A DNA stretch of 64,000 nucleotides from Acanthopleura granulata (GCA_016165875.1 JABBOT010000001.1:36697011-36761010); one strand, 5' to 3'; counted from the first letter of the stretch, positions 12,040-23,321 are shown. Notes: generated by a model not told the origin, from the sequence alone. Numbers and translations: made by a program.

Positions 12040-12720
12040 CGTCTTAGCACCTGAATCACGTTTCTCATCGGTACTGAAGACACATAGCGATGGTAAACTT
12101 TTATTTTCGCTCAATATATCTCGCCCCTATGTCCTGCGAACGACTCACGTTTATGGCGACACATGGTTAAGAGCATGATGTTCATCTACCACTCCCTACG
12201 CCCCACAAACCGGTTCACATGCAAAACAGGAAAAACAATCTAACCGACCAAAGGAAAACTGCAGAAGCTGAACTGTGCAAGAGGCATATTCCCTTTCCGT
12301 TTTAGTGAGTCCGTTACTCACATTAGCACGTATAGTGTTTGGTCAGTGGCCTTGCACTAATTTTCGGCTGACGAGTATTCGCAAGTGAGCTTCTCCTTAC
12401 ACAGGAAATTGGGCATATACGTGAGTCCTTTTGTTTCTCGCGTTTGGCTAATTTCTGTCTGTATCGGAGACGCTTTGATTCCGGGGTCGTTTTGATGAGG
12501 AAATTTTAACTCAATGGTGACCTTTGGCGCTTCCGATTCTGGAGAAGCCTTTGTGGACGAGAGTAATCCAATCTGGAGGTATCAGGGGGATAAACGGCTT
12601 AAAGCCCCATGGACATACACTACTTGTTTGGTAGTTTAAGTTTTTACTCGCTTTACATTTGAAACGCTTTGAACAAAACGAAAACGGGAAATCGAATAAA
12701 GAAGAGAACAATTAATTATT
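12040..12720. other. Most conserved block of the unit, copy 1
   Basis: This stretch is nearly identical in copy 2 (26870-27540) and copy 3 (40255-40925), and about 90 bp around 12420-12512 show no or almost no change among the copies. Copies 2 and 3 keep a 93-codon minus-strand frame here, but almost all their differences change amino acids. Copy 1 has a frameshift at about 12589. The conservation is therefore not protein conservation; recent exchange among copies or a non-coding role would explain it. Confidence 0.55.
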
Positions 12721-14089
12721 ACGCAGTTTATTTTCTTGTTTTAGTATGCGTCATGCATATTGTGTGCTTTTGTTGGCCTTCTCTTGAAACCGCGTAAAAA
12801 AATCATTTCCTACATGGTATTTGTTTGATCTACCAGCTCATTTATTTCCATATTTGATAGTTTAAATTTGATTGATGTCCTAATAACACTGCATTATAAT
12901 TTTTTTTTTCATGTTTTGTTGTTGGCAGACGTGTGGAGGTATTTAGGCTGTTCGTCATGTGCTTGCTGATTTATTATTACTATCATTTTCGTTTCTATAA
13001 TACACGCATATATGAACTATATCTAGGCTTCTTCTGGTGAAGTTCCTTGAACATGACGACGGTGTCAGGAGACTACCTGATTTTACACGACGGTATACAT
13101 TTATCCTCTTTCTTATCTGTGGCGGGACAAGTATCACAGATCACGTAATCGCCTGATAATAATGGAATATCTTAAGGTTATTATGTATCCATGATCTGTC
13201 AACTGACGGTATAATGTATAACCTATGTACAAAAATAAATCATTAACTTATTTCTTGGCTTGATAGACGATTGTCCTCAGTGGACACAGACAGGAAGCGT
13301 TTGAGTCCATACACCATTGTCCAACCAGAACTGGTGGAGTTTCAAGAATAGTGTCCGTATAGTGACATCGGTGATCCTGTGGCAACGTTGTTTCTCTATA
13401 CTCATCCTGTATAAGTAGGTAGAGTTAGTGACAGGCTGTACTGTTTGGTACTCGATGATTTCTAAACCACGTTATTTATGTGGTCCAGTATGTATGGTCC
13501 AGGTTCTTCCCGATAAATGATAAGACATCTTCTCCACTCTTCGTTACACGCTTCTTGACAAGTCTAACGCGTGTTTTCATTTCGTGCTAAAATGGCGCTG
13601 TGTCGTTGAACGTGGAGTAGACCACGTCCGATCGGAATTGGAGCAGACATTCTGACTTGGTAACCATGAAGAATAACCAAAACCGCTTATCTTAGATTCC
13701 TAACAACGTCAGATATGTCTACCTGAAATCGACTTTGATTACACTGTCTGAACAAACGTCTTTCCTACAATCTCAACCAAGGAGATCAAATAACGAGGTA
13801 CGGTTGTGGAATTAACATCATCCAGCAGACCTGGTCTCATCTCGCTGACTTGGTATCACCAGTCTGACAAATCAGTCTGGTACTAATCGGCATATTACCA
13901 ACAAAACACCTGAGGAATCTTTATTGATATGCTGGCGGACTATAACAGTACATTGCATGTAACTGATGGATTTCTTTAAGGGCAGCGATTAAGACTGATA
14001 CATTTAGTCAATTCTGTGCACGCTTTTCTGCAAAGTGATTTTTAAGAGATGGACGGCGTGCCCAGTCATAACAAGCCTAAGTCAGAACA

Positions 14090-15218
14090 ACAGCTTACTT
14101 GGGTCGAGCTAGCTTACCTGAGACCAAAGTAGCTTACCTGCCTCCGGACTAGTTTACCTGGGTCTTTACTACCTCTCCTTAGTGAGGACTAGCTTATCTG
14201 GGTCAGTACTATCTTACCTGGGTCAGTACTACCTCTCCTGAGTCAGGACTAGCTTTCGAGGGTCAGGACTAGCTTACCTAGCTCAGGACTACCTTACCTG
14301 GGTGACGACTAGTTTTCCTGGGTCAGGAATAGCTTACGAGGGTCAGAACTAACGTACCTGTGTCAGTACTGGCTTACCTGTGTCAGGACTAGTTTACCTG
14401 TTTCAGTACTACCTCTCTGGAATCAGGATTAGGTTATCTGGGTCAGGGCTAGCTTACCTGGGTGTGGATTAGATTACCTAGCTCAGGACAAACTTACTTG
14501 GGTGACGACTAGTTTTCCTGTGTCAGGAATAACTTACGAGGGTCAAAACTAACGTACCTTGGTCAGTACCATCTTACCTGTCTCAGGACTAGTTTACGTG
14601 GATCAGGACTAGGTTCGCTCTGTCAGGATTAGCCTACCTGTGGCAGTACTAGCTTACCTGAGCCAGTACTAACTTGCCTGGCTCAGGGTTAGGTTACTTG
14701 TGCCAGGATTAGCTTACCTAGGTCAGAATTAGGTTACCTCGGTTAGAAATAGCTTTTTTGTGTCATTACTAGGTTACTTGTGTCAGGACTAGCTTACCTG
14801 TGTCAGGACTAGGTTATCTGATTCAGTACTAGCTTCCCTGTATCAGTACTAGCTTAGCTGCTTACCTGTGTCAGAGCTAGGTTATCTGGGTCAGTACTTG
14901 CTCCCCTGTGTCAGTACTAGCTTACCTGGGTCAGGACTAGGTTATCTGGGTCGGTGCTAGCTTACCTGTGTCAGTACTAACTTACCTGGGTCAGGACTAG
15001 GTTACCTGGGTCAGGGCTAGCTCATATGTGTTAGAACTAGCTTGCTTGAGGCAGGACTGGATTACCTGGATCAGGACTACGTTACGTGGGTCAGGTCTAA
15101 CTTTCCTGGGTCAAGACTAGCTTACCCGGTGCAGGACTAGCTTACCTGTACCAGTACCAACTTAGCTGGGTGAGGGCTAACTTACAGGGTCCAGGACCAG
15201 TTTGTCTGACTCAGTTCT
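14090..15218. repeat. 20-bp minisatellite, copy 1 (about 55 units)
   Basis: Tandem units of consensus 'agcttacctgggtcaggact'. Unit length is almost invariably 20 bp: rows of 60 bases stay in register from 14101 to about 14860, then shift once. Unit sequences differ widely. By eye about 15 units contain exact CTTACCTG and most others differ from it by one base. The minus strand therefore reads CAGGTAAG, an ideal 5' splice donor, again and again. The array ends with 'gtctgactcagttct', after which copy 2 begins. Confidence 0.9.
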
Positions 15219-15309
15219 GAGTACAAATGCTCCATCGCCTTACAGACTACCTTTTGAGTACGGAACTTATGGGAGGCGTCAAGCACTTACCTAAAGTGAG
15301 AGTAGGTAC

Positions 15310-15850
15310 AGTGATGTAACAGTACACTTGTTAAAGGAACAGATCACATATAAACAAAGTGTGCATAATCTAGAAGGCCTCTCCGTGCTATTTTTAGATA
15401 TGGTCGGCATTATTTTTTAACATTTTGTTACATTCATGAAAAAGGAAATTAACACTTGGGTGGTACGGTGGGCTTTTCGGACCATATTTAACAGACTGAA
15501 GCACACTGACGTCATTGATTCTTTTTAGCCGTTATACATCCTCTTATTACTATATATCTTCGTTCTTCGTGAATATATAAGTATTACAACACCTACATCT
15601 GTATTTAATGTGGAAACATCACAGTTGCCACATTTTTTGCGACAAAAAAGAATCTGTGGCGTCATTGTGCTTCAATATGGTCCAAAAAGCCAATCGTGGC
15701 ACCTCAGTCTTTATTTCCCTTTCAATCATTGTAAAAAAAAAATGCCAAAAAAAAAAAATCAAAATCATATTTGGAATCAGCACGAAATTACCTTTCAGGT
15801 GATGCACACTTTTCGAAATGTAGTCTGTTCTTTTAAGGTGCGCCACACCA
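15310..15850. repeat. Junction inverted repeat, copy 1/2 boundary
   Basis: The left arm, about 15310-15530, is the imperfect reverse complement of the right arm, about 15640-15850. Matching blocks (left arm read as complement / right arm) are 'gtgtgcttcagt' / 'ttgtgcttcaat', 'atatggtccgaaaagcc' / 'atatggtccaaaaagcc', and 'tatgcacacttt' / 'gatgcacacttt', followed by 'tctgttc' in both. The spacer is about 110 bp. A transcript through it could fold into an imperfect hairpin of about 200 bp. The same structure stands at the copy 2/3 boundary. Copy 1 retains only the outer end of the right arm. Confidence 0.75.
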
Positions 15851-17875
15851 ATCCAAGAATCAAATAAGGTGTGCCTTCAATTTGGGTCATGGACAGTGAA
15901 TTTTTGGCAGGTTGGGGCGTACCCAAATATTTGCGATCATTATTCTTCAGACGAGCTTGTGGGCTCAGTTTTGCAACCTTACTGGTCTTGAAAAAAGCAA
16001 TTAATTCTCTTCACACACACTTTCTTTAAGTTTCTAAAGCTAGTAGTCGACCGCCGCCAATCCTATTTCCCTCCCCCACAAGTCTGACAGACACTGGATA
16101 AGTGAGAAATAAGAAGAGAACAAATATTTGGAGAAAGACACTGATCACAGGCAGGTGGAATATCAGGACTTAGGTTGGAATTTTAAATCAAACATGTCTT
16201 TGTTTATCTGAAATGATATGTTGATTGGGTGAGTTTATTTACTTGTGGATAAAGAGGTGTTTTATTGGAATGAATGATTATGGCTATGACGCCCCGTAGG
16301 CAAAATTGCAGTGATATTTAGGTGATGTTGTGTTTGAAAACCAAGTCATTCTTCATGAATAAAATCTTGCTGCCTGAACTGCGTCAAATGTGTCATAGTT
16401 TTTTTGTGAACAAGTAATTGAAGAAGTGACGAGAATAGCAGGTATTTAAAAATCTGACTCCATTGCACCCAACAGAAACATGATGGAAAATATGTGATAT
16501 GAGAAGTTATTTGATGCCGAAGTGATGAAAAGGCCTGCTAGCGGCGACGTGAACTGGTAGAAATATTTACAACATAGTCAAGCTGCCTTACATCTCAGCA
16601 AATTCTATCCATTGAATATATCTTTATACTCGGATTAAAAACATATTTCATGAGGTTGTGATGTGGAAGATGTATTTGTCATGTTGCGCACGTATGAACT
16701 TCACCGAAATAATGAAATTACCTGCCCAGGTCATATGGAGCCTTCGTCTGATACGCGAAAACATGCTGTGTGTACACGTACATGTACCTGGTCGATTTTG
16801 CTTAAGATTTAGGACAGTTGAGGATTCTGAAGAAGAGAGATTTACCAATAGAATGAGGGCAGGTGATCTTAAGTGGTTTCAGATGGTGCTCGTTAGTAAG
16901 TTCTAGCAACTTCCTGGTTTTGAATAATATACTGTTGATAGGATGGGGGGAGGAGGGGAGAAAAACTAAAAGGTCAGGATGCGAAGAGCGAAGGAAAATC
17001 AGACTGCGGTTGACAAGAGTAGGTATAGCATTAGAAACTTTTATTTTACATTTGTATAAGGATCGAGAGGACCGTATTAGGAAATCAGAGAAACCCGAAT
17101 AAGAAGTGCATTAAGATATCAACGTGCCTGTATTAAAATATTGTTTCTTTCGCTAAAGGAATGGATTTTTTTTTTTTTTGCTTTTTAATGCTTAAGATAT
17201 GAAAAGAGTGATGGTGTGAGTGGCTGTATGCCAATTAGTTCGAGCTCTCCAATGCTGCGGATGAAATCACGAGCTGAAATTGACAATTGGGGCAATACGG
17301 TAGGCCGAAAATCTGTCATCATTTGAGACTTGTCCATCTATGTATGGCTCTCCAACAAACACGGGGCTGTTGTTGTTTTTCTAAATGATGGCGACTTTAT
17401 TACTGGTCGCTTGAAAGCCTTGTTTTCGACACATTTGAATAAGAAATGGGTGAAGGCTTGCAATTGTCTTTTCCTTTAATGCAATGCGTGACGCTTAAAC
17501 GGTGTAAAAATATAAATTTTGATATTTCCATCTTCATTCCATCATGGGAAGGTCAAGTCCTGTGTGTCTGAAATAGGACAAAGTGGATATTCAACAATTA
17601 AGAAGGGGTGACTTGTCGTGTCTGGGTTAATTAAGAGCCCGTGTCTTCCACCAGATTGTCATTACACCCCAACTCTGAGGATGACATTCCCTTCTCGATC
17701 ACCATCGCTTGGATCTTCTTCCGTTTTTATTAACCCAGCGTGTTAAATGGCCACAACATGTCTGGAAGAGCCAGTCCTATACGCTCGCCGCTCAGTTTTA
17801 CCTGAGAATTCGGCAAAGAGTTTAATTTGGCCGACCTGGCTTGTAGCCATTTGGCTCTGGCCAATGTAATGATTT

Positions 17876-17919
17876 AACAGTGAGATCAATAATTTTGTCT
17901 ACCGTGATCGCTCACTGTT
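17876..17919 (+). other. Conserved hairpin, copy 2
   Basis: This is the copy-2 version of the hairpin at 4927-4970. The 9-bp stem is intact and there is one change in the loop. Confidence 0.55.
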
Positions 17920-17967
17920 CACTTATGTAATTGTGTGCCTGCACAATACAAAAAAACTACACAGCCA

Positions 17968-18768
17968 TCGTAAGAGACATAGCATACTCTTCTGTCATAG
18001 TTATGATAGATTGTACAAGTTCAGGTTTTTGTTTCACCCGCTCCCTCCCTTCCTGAAAGACCTAACAATAAGGGTCATACGATAGGAGGGTGTTGCGAGT
18101 TTTAGAAAGTAGGGGTAGATGTTTCTTGGAATGAGCGGAGAGTTCTTGCAAAGTTTATCAAAGTTAAATGTTTATAAACACGAGAGTTCTGATTATTGTG
18201 GACCCCAGACTGCGCGCAGAATTGTTGTGAGTTTCATATTTTTTAATTCCTTAACCTCGTATGTATGTCTACCGAATGAATGAGTTCGTCTTATCATGTA
18301 GTTGTGACTGATGTTGTTGTTGTTTCACATGTATACAAACTTAGACTATAATTTCAAATTACTGAGCTCATCAAAACTGGTACATGAAGTAATCGTGAAA
18401 ATATCATTGTGCATTAACATCGATGTGTGAATGTGAGGTCATTACTCTGGCGATGGTTGAGAAACGTGTTGAGCAAAGTTTATGATTATTTTAAGATTTG
18501 ATGCGGTTCTAAATTCGGGTTTCTTGTATTCTTTATAGCTTGAACCATGCCCACGTTTACGTCCACATTCACGTCCACGATGACGTTGACATACACGCAC
18601 GCTCGATCGCTGTGACGATCAATGGTATTGGCTCTGACTTATGGTTTGCTGATGTTATGAAGAATTCATGGATAACAAAGCAATGGTTTTTATTGGACAT
18701 GGAGCTGTAGTAAAGAGCCTCGTTTGTTCTGAATAAACGTGCTGGTCTGAATTTGTCCACTACAGCCA
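17968..18768. mobile_element. Insertion private to copy 2, possible solo LTR
   Basis: About 795 bp absent from copies 1 and 3, where 'gctacacagccaccagctc' is uninterrupted (near 5010 and 33283). The word 'cagcca' occurs on both sides (17962-17967 and 18763-18768), consistent with a short target-site duplication. An AATAAA signal lies about 30 bp before the right end, as in many LTRs. The ends are not clean TG...CA, and no coding frame is present. A solo LTR is the best guess; a non-autonomous DNA element is the alternative. Confidence 0.5.
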
Positions 18769-19244
18769 CCAGCTCTTGCATACTCCATTTTCTTTCTTGA
18801 AGGAAACAGGTGCCACCCGAATCTTAATTCCCCATATCCGAAAAGTAAACTTTTTTTTTACTTTTCTCAAGTTTGTATGTAAATTGAAGACATTTTTCCT
18901 AGTGCAGATGAACAGACAGGCAGACAGTTTCTTAATGTGCTAATTACGTTCGTTTCTTTCCATTTAATGGTTCCAGGTATTCTTATAAAACCTTGTAGTA
19001 AAGACCATCCACTCTAAAAGCGGAGATAAGAATTGAAGTGAAAGAACACATGCGAAGAAGTTTTAGTTGACTTTGTGAAGTAGACCTGAGAAGAACAAAA
19101 CATATCTCAAACAGGCGTGCGGGTGCCTTCTAATAAAAATCTTGCACATTTTCACTCTTCTGTATAATTTTACCGTTCTTTGTTGAGCCATTCACAAAAT
19201 ACATAATTTATATACTGGAAATTTATTGATGATAAGTTATTTAT

Positions 19245-19445
19245 GCTTTATTTATTTGTTTTATGTTATTGGTGTTTTATGCCCAACTCAAGAATATTTC
19301 ATTTATACGACGGTGACCAGAATTATGGTAGGGGGAAACCCATGAGTATCCGCATGTTGCTGACAGACCCTCCCGCGTAGGACGGGACATGACTTGAACT
19401 CACAACGCCTGCATTGGTGAGAGGCACCTGGGTTATTACCCCGCG
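19245..19445 (-). mobile_element. SINE, reverse, private to copy 2
   Basis: It reads 'ggtgttttatgcccaactca' then 'agaatatttcatttatacga', and later 'gacttgaactcacaacg' at the B-box position, followed by 'attggtgagaggcacctggg'. All are complements of the main SINE. The corresponding place in copy 1 (near 5505) and copy 3 (near 33795) has no SINE. A target-site duplication could not be fixed because the flanks are TTTATTT-rich. Confidence 0.75.
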
Positions 19446-19929
19446 CTGTATAATTTATTTGTGTCAGTTTTAAGAGCATGGTTTCAGAATAGTCCACCTC
19501 TACTGGCAATAAGTGTTTAACAACATCTGTTGGCTCCTTGCCCACTGCTGGTTTTCATTTTCATTTCCAATAAGCACGGTCACAAATTCGGGCACAAGAG
19601 TATATATACCCCAGATTGTGTAAACATCCAATCGGTCATTTCATGAAAGTATATAATATTACATTTTCCATGGCTTTAGGCACTCCTAAGAGAAAAAGAT
19701 TTTAGAGAATAAGGAACAAGATCCATCCGAGCCGTTAGATCACGTGATATAATGGCTATATATCAAGTGATTTATTCCCTCAAGATCTTTTACAACTTGA
19801 TAATATGCTAAGAATTCAGAGAGGTGAAAAACAAATTGGATTTAAACTTGGAAGCCTTTGATCCCAGGTTAATGTTGTGCCCGAGAATGGTGCCGTTAGG
19901 CACGTTTGGTTTTAATTCCAGACATCGTT

Positions 19930-19985
19930 TTCCCCTCACCATAATTTTGGTCACCATCGTATAGATGAAATATTCTTGTAGTAAA
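19930..19985 (+). mobile_element. SINE 3' fragment in copy 2
   Basis: 'ctcaccataattttggtcac' followed by 'catcgtatagatgaaatatt' and 'cttg' is a piece of the SINE before its tail. Copies 1 (near 6013) and 3 (near 34270) lack it. It may be a truncated insertion or the remainder of an internal deletion. Confidence 0.5.
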
Positions 19986-21879
19986 GTGCTTTTTGCATCA
20001 GCAATAACACCGCTCTTCCTGAAAAAGTAACGCCACACCATGGTTGTATGTGCAAGGCTTGCCTCCACAGGACAATCGTGGTTTGTATTTGTGGACTCTC
20101 TTTTATTGCCACCCATGTGGGTGATTTGTCATTTATACGTCTATCACAATGGCGTCGATTTTTTCTTGAATTGCAAGTATTCATGTTCTCCGTGCTTTTT
20201 GCTCCAAGTTATTGGATATGGATTCCGTTGACTTCTTAAATTAAACGACGACGACAGTTGTAGACCCGATCAATTGCTACCCAAGCATTTTTGTGAACAG
20301 TTAATATAAAATTGGACCGAGGCCGATAACGATTTCGCCGACCATTTGTCAACTACCATACTGTCCACGCTACCTTGGTGTTACTCAGCATCCTGTTGTC
20401 TGTTGCATTAATAGTTCGCCACTTTGTGATGACGCTGGTTGTGGGAAGGTACAAAACACTACTGACTTGGGGATCAAGTCATCTGGAGGACAATGTATCT
20501 GCCTCTGGGGAGATTAACTACGACTAATAAAGCCTGGAAGGTGCCAACTGTTAGTACGAGATTCCAAACATACATTTTAAATCAGTCATCACATTGCAAT
20601 TACAGGAATGTGATTTTTGCCCTGGGCCTATTCTGAACGTCGCCTTGGAACGATAACTCATGGCCCACCTTCATTAGCTGGACGTTTTTGTCTCCATAAA
20701 GCACACAGAACGGCCACCAGGTGGACAATGAGGACCTAATGTTGAAATATTTAAGATGTATTTTAATTTTGTGCCAGCATGTTTGGTGGCCACTCCGGTG
20801 TCTGCTTGTGTCGTACATCATGTGGGTACAATTGTATTTTCAGGTGCGGTGAGTTGGGCGCCCTTTTGGCCGACCTCTTGGCTTCATCGTGGAGAATATG
20901 AGTCAGTGAGAGACTGGCGAATTACCCATCCATGAAGACACGTGCTAATGAAGTCCTGCTTTTATTCCCCATCCACATGCAGCCTTCTGCCCAGACGATT
21001 GTCTGTCAACAAAGGCAAAGGCCTTTCATGACGGTTCTTTTGTCATCAGTGTTTGTAGCTTTTTTGTAGAATAATGACGATTGCAGCAATATAAAATCAT
21101 TAGGTATAGATACACATGTCACACAATGCCATTTGCATGTTTTCTGTACGGAATTTATTCAAGTACCTGACTTTTCCATTTTTGTATCGTTTGTATATGC
21201 CATCATTTGAATAAAACACTGAAACGAAGTGGCAATTCTTGTCAAAAATCCATTAGGGCCTCGCTCGAAAGTTTCACAATATTTACCGAGGACATGGCGA
21301 GCAATGTAGGACTGTTGACATTACTAAATGTTCCATAAATCATAAAATATGTGGCATTCCTTCGAGCGTCCACTAATGCGTCTGAGGATAAAATGGAGGA
21401 AGCTATGTTATACTTCAGTTTGGTATCTTTTTCTCTTGGGGTTGAAAATGTTTTCGTTGCCCGGAATTAGTAATGCTAAATGTGGCACTTCTTGAAATAG
21501 GCCTAACTGTAGGTTGCTCCCTAACATCCTCCAAACTCATACCTACCTGGTAGTCCCAAGCCTCCTGTCCGATCATGTATAACAAGCGAAACTACACGCC
21601 GTGTCACTGTAGAATTGGATGGTCGCGATCTGGGTTAAATGAGGCCTGAGAAGTTTTCTCCGAACTGTATACAGTGCATGCGTTTTTTACATGTCATGGC
21701 ACTACCCTGGCTGTAACAGCTGCATGACTTCCGGTAGTTCTTGGTTTTATTGACCTGTTTTCAATTAAAATATATTCTGTCCACTTGATAATGCCTTCCA
21801 AACCGAAGAGATTCAGGTGCAATCGCGAACTATTTTTTTCCGACTTGTGTACTTAAGTGCACGGTAATGAAGTGGGTAA

Positions 21880-21925
21880 GAATATTTACCTTTTTTTTTT
21901 CTTTACTTTTATTTATTTGATTGAC
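21880..21925 (-). mobile_element. Relic of the SINE at 36364, copy 2
   Basis: After 'gaagtgggtaagaata' comes a T-run and 'acttttatttatttgattg', which is the reverse SINE tail exactly where copy 3 has a full SINE. The body and the right-hand target-site duplication are missing. Copy 1 has an empty site at about 8025. Copies 2 and 3 thus share this insertion. Confidence 0.6.
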
Positions 21926-21983
21926 TAAGTGAAGAGATACAGTGTTGCATGCTGTGACGTCATATATGCAGTTTAATTTGGGA

Positions 21984-22095
21984 CTCCCCCTGGCTCTGCT
22001 TGGTTTCATCCCGCCATATTGCTGGTCGCCGTCGTGTAAGTGAAATATTTTTAAATACGGCGTAAAACACCAACCAAATAAATAAATCAATCAAA
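21984..22095 (+). mobile_element. 5'-truncated SINE, copy 2
   Basis: This is the copy-2 version of the fragment at 8090-8208, with the intact tail 'aaaacaccaaccaaataaat'. Confidence 0.75.
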
Positions 22096-22167
22096 TTTAA
22101 TTTAGGAATGCGTGTAACTGGAATTATAATAAGGTCACTTACCCTCGCATTCAGTCAAGTGATCGCT

Positions 22168-22450
22168 GAAAAGTGATTGGGGGCCGAGGGGCTTAGCGCG
22201 CTAGTGCAGCGTAATGACGCAAGTGCCTGTCACCAGTGCGAGCGCTGTAAGTTCAGACCCAACCCAATGCTGGCTTCCGCTACTGTCGTACGTGGAAAGG
22301 CCAACAAGTAACCCGCGAATGGTCGTGTGTTTCTCCCGGACCCAGCCCGCTTTCCTACCACAAATGTTGGCCACCGTCGTATACGCGAAATATTCTTCAG
22401 TACGGTGTAAAACACCAGTCAAATAAATAAATAAATGAATAAAATGATTG
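22168..22450 (+). mobile_element. SINE with target-site duplication, copy 2
   Basis: The element runs from about 22179 to 22440 between 'aaaagtgattg' and 'aaaatgattg'. It is the same insertion as copy 1's at 8291-8543 and slightly better preserved: 'cttagcgcgctagtgcagcg', a B-box-like 'gtaagttcagacccaacc', and the tail 'aacaccagtcaaataaataa'. Confidence 0.8.
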
Positions 22451-22583
22451 CTTGAAATGGCCTCGGAAATGACATCGGACGAACAGATGCAGATTCAGTT
22501 GTAATTTCGGCTTCTTTCCGTCGAATATTTCAGGGTTTATGACATTGCTCACCCCGACTGTTAAAGGTGCACGGCAGATGTGG

Positions 22584-22668
22584 TAGAATTCGAATGAATG
22601 AATGAATGACAATGGCTTAATGCCGCATCGGCAATATCTCAGCCATATCGTGGCGAGATAGAATTCGA
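22584..22668 (+). mobile_element. Short element with target-site duplication, copy 2
   Basis: This is the copy-2 counterpart of 8693-8769. Direct repeats 'tagaattcga' at 22584-22593 and 22659-22668 flank a core beginning with a short 'aatg' run. The site is empty in copy 3. Confidence 0.7.
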
Positions 22669-22882
22669 TATATCGCCGTTTAATCAGTATCAACTGAATA
22701 TAGAGTGTTTGTATTGATATGCGGAATATTGGTTGATGTAGACCTGAAGAAACTTTGCTAGTTGCACGATGTGCAGGTATGTGCAAATGCAGAATTGGTC
22801 GACTATTCCCACATTTTGTCAAAATGCATCCATCTACATGGTACTCACCGCTGAATATGAGAACGCCAAGATCACATGGATA

Positions 22883-23111
22883 CAGAAGCTGTGGGCTGTC
22901 GCTGTGAGTTCAAGTCCAGCTCATGCTGGCTTCCTCTCCGGCCGTACGTGGGAAGGTCTGCCAGCAACCTGCAGATGGTCGTGGGTTTCCCCCGAGCTCT
23001 GCCCGGTTTCCTTCCACCATAATGCTGGCCGCCGTCGTATAAGTGAAATATTCTTGAATACGGCGTAAAACACCAATCAAACAAGTAAATAAATAAATCA
23101 GAAGCTGTGGG
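22883..23111 (+). mobile_element. SINE insertion private to copy 2, perfect target-site duplication
   Basis: 'cagaagctgtggg' stands at 22883-22895 and again, unchanged, at 23099-23111, bracketing a 5'-truncated SINE (22896-23098). It starts in the B-box region ('gtgagttcaagtccagctca') and ends with the usual A-rich tail. In copy 1 (near 8981) and copy 3 (near 37255) the site is uninterrupted. The perfect duplication and well-kept body mark this as one of the youngest insertions here. Confidence 0.92.
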
Positions 23112-23321
23112 ATCAATTACCTACCGAATCGAGTTCACCCCAGTCATGGTGGATTTGTCTTTTCGATTGAGAACGCTTGGTTGGAATGTATTCCAACATG
23201 ATGTCTCTTTCTAATATATACTGCCTGTCTATGCAGACCGTTGTATAATCCATCTCACCGGTGAAACTAGACTCTAACTTCTGATCTACTGAAAGCCAAT
23301 GTGCATATGGACGTTCTATTT

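Larger units (their letters stand above)
2397..15218. repeat. 13.4-kb tandem unit, copy 1 (left end truncated)
   Basis: First of three head-to-tail copies of a non-coding unit. Landmarks shared by copies 1, 2 and 3: a hairpin at 4927 / 17876 / 33202; 'gcatgtttggtggcc' at about 6821 / 20777 / 35099; 'ggggtcgttttgatgagg' at about 12483 / 27315 / 40701; the 20-bp minisatellite at about 14090 / 28930 / 42310. The copy starts inside what is the right arm of the junction inverted repeat in copies 2 and 3, so about 575 bp of the unit's left end are missing or too diverged to see. No open frame in it is kept in all three copies. Copy 1 lacks the private insertions of copy 2 and, with copy 3, looks closest to the ancestral arrangement over its first half. 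Confidence 0.85.

Noticed and set aside
11746..12054. 102-codon plus-strand hydrophobic frame in copy 1, partly repeated at 40036-40227
   Set aside because: Copy 2 has stops and a deletion in the same place, the start differs in each copy, and the hydrophobic run follows from T-rich DNA.
14090..15218. Regular short repeats that could suggest a CRISPR array
   Set aside because: There are no unique spacers between repeats, the units are contiguous 20-mers with variants, and the context is a metazoan genome.
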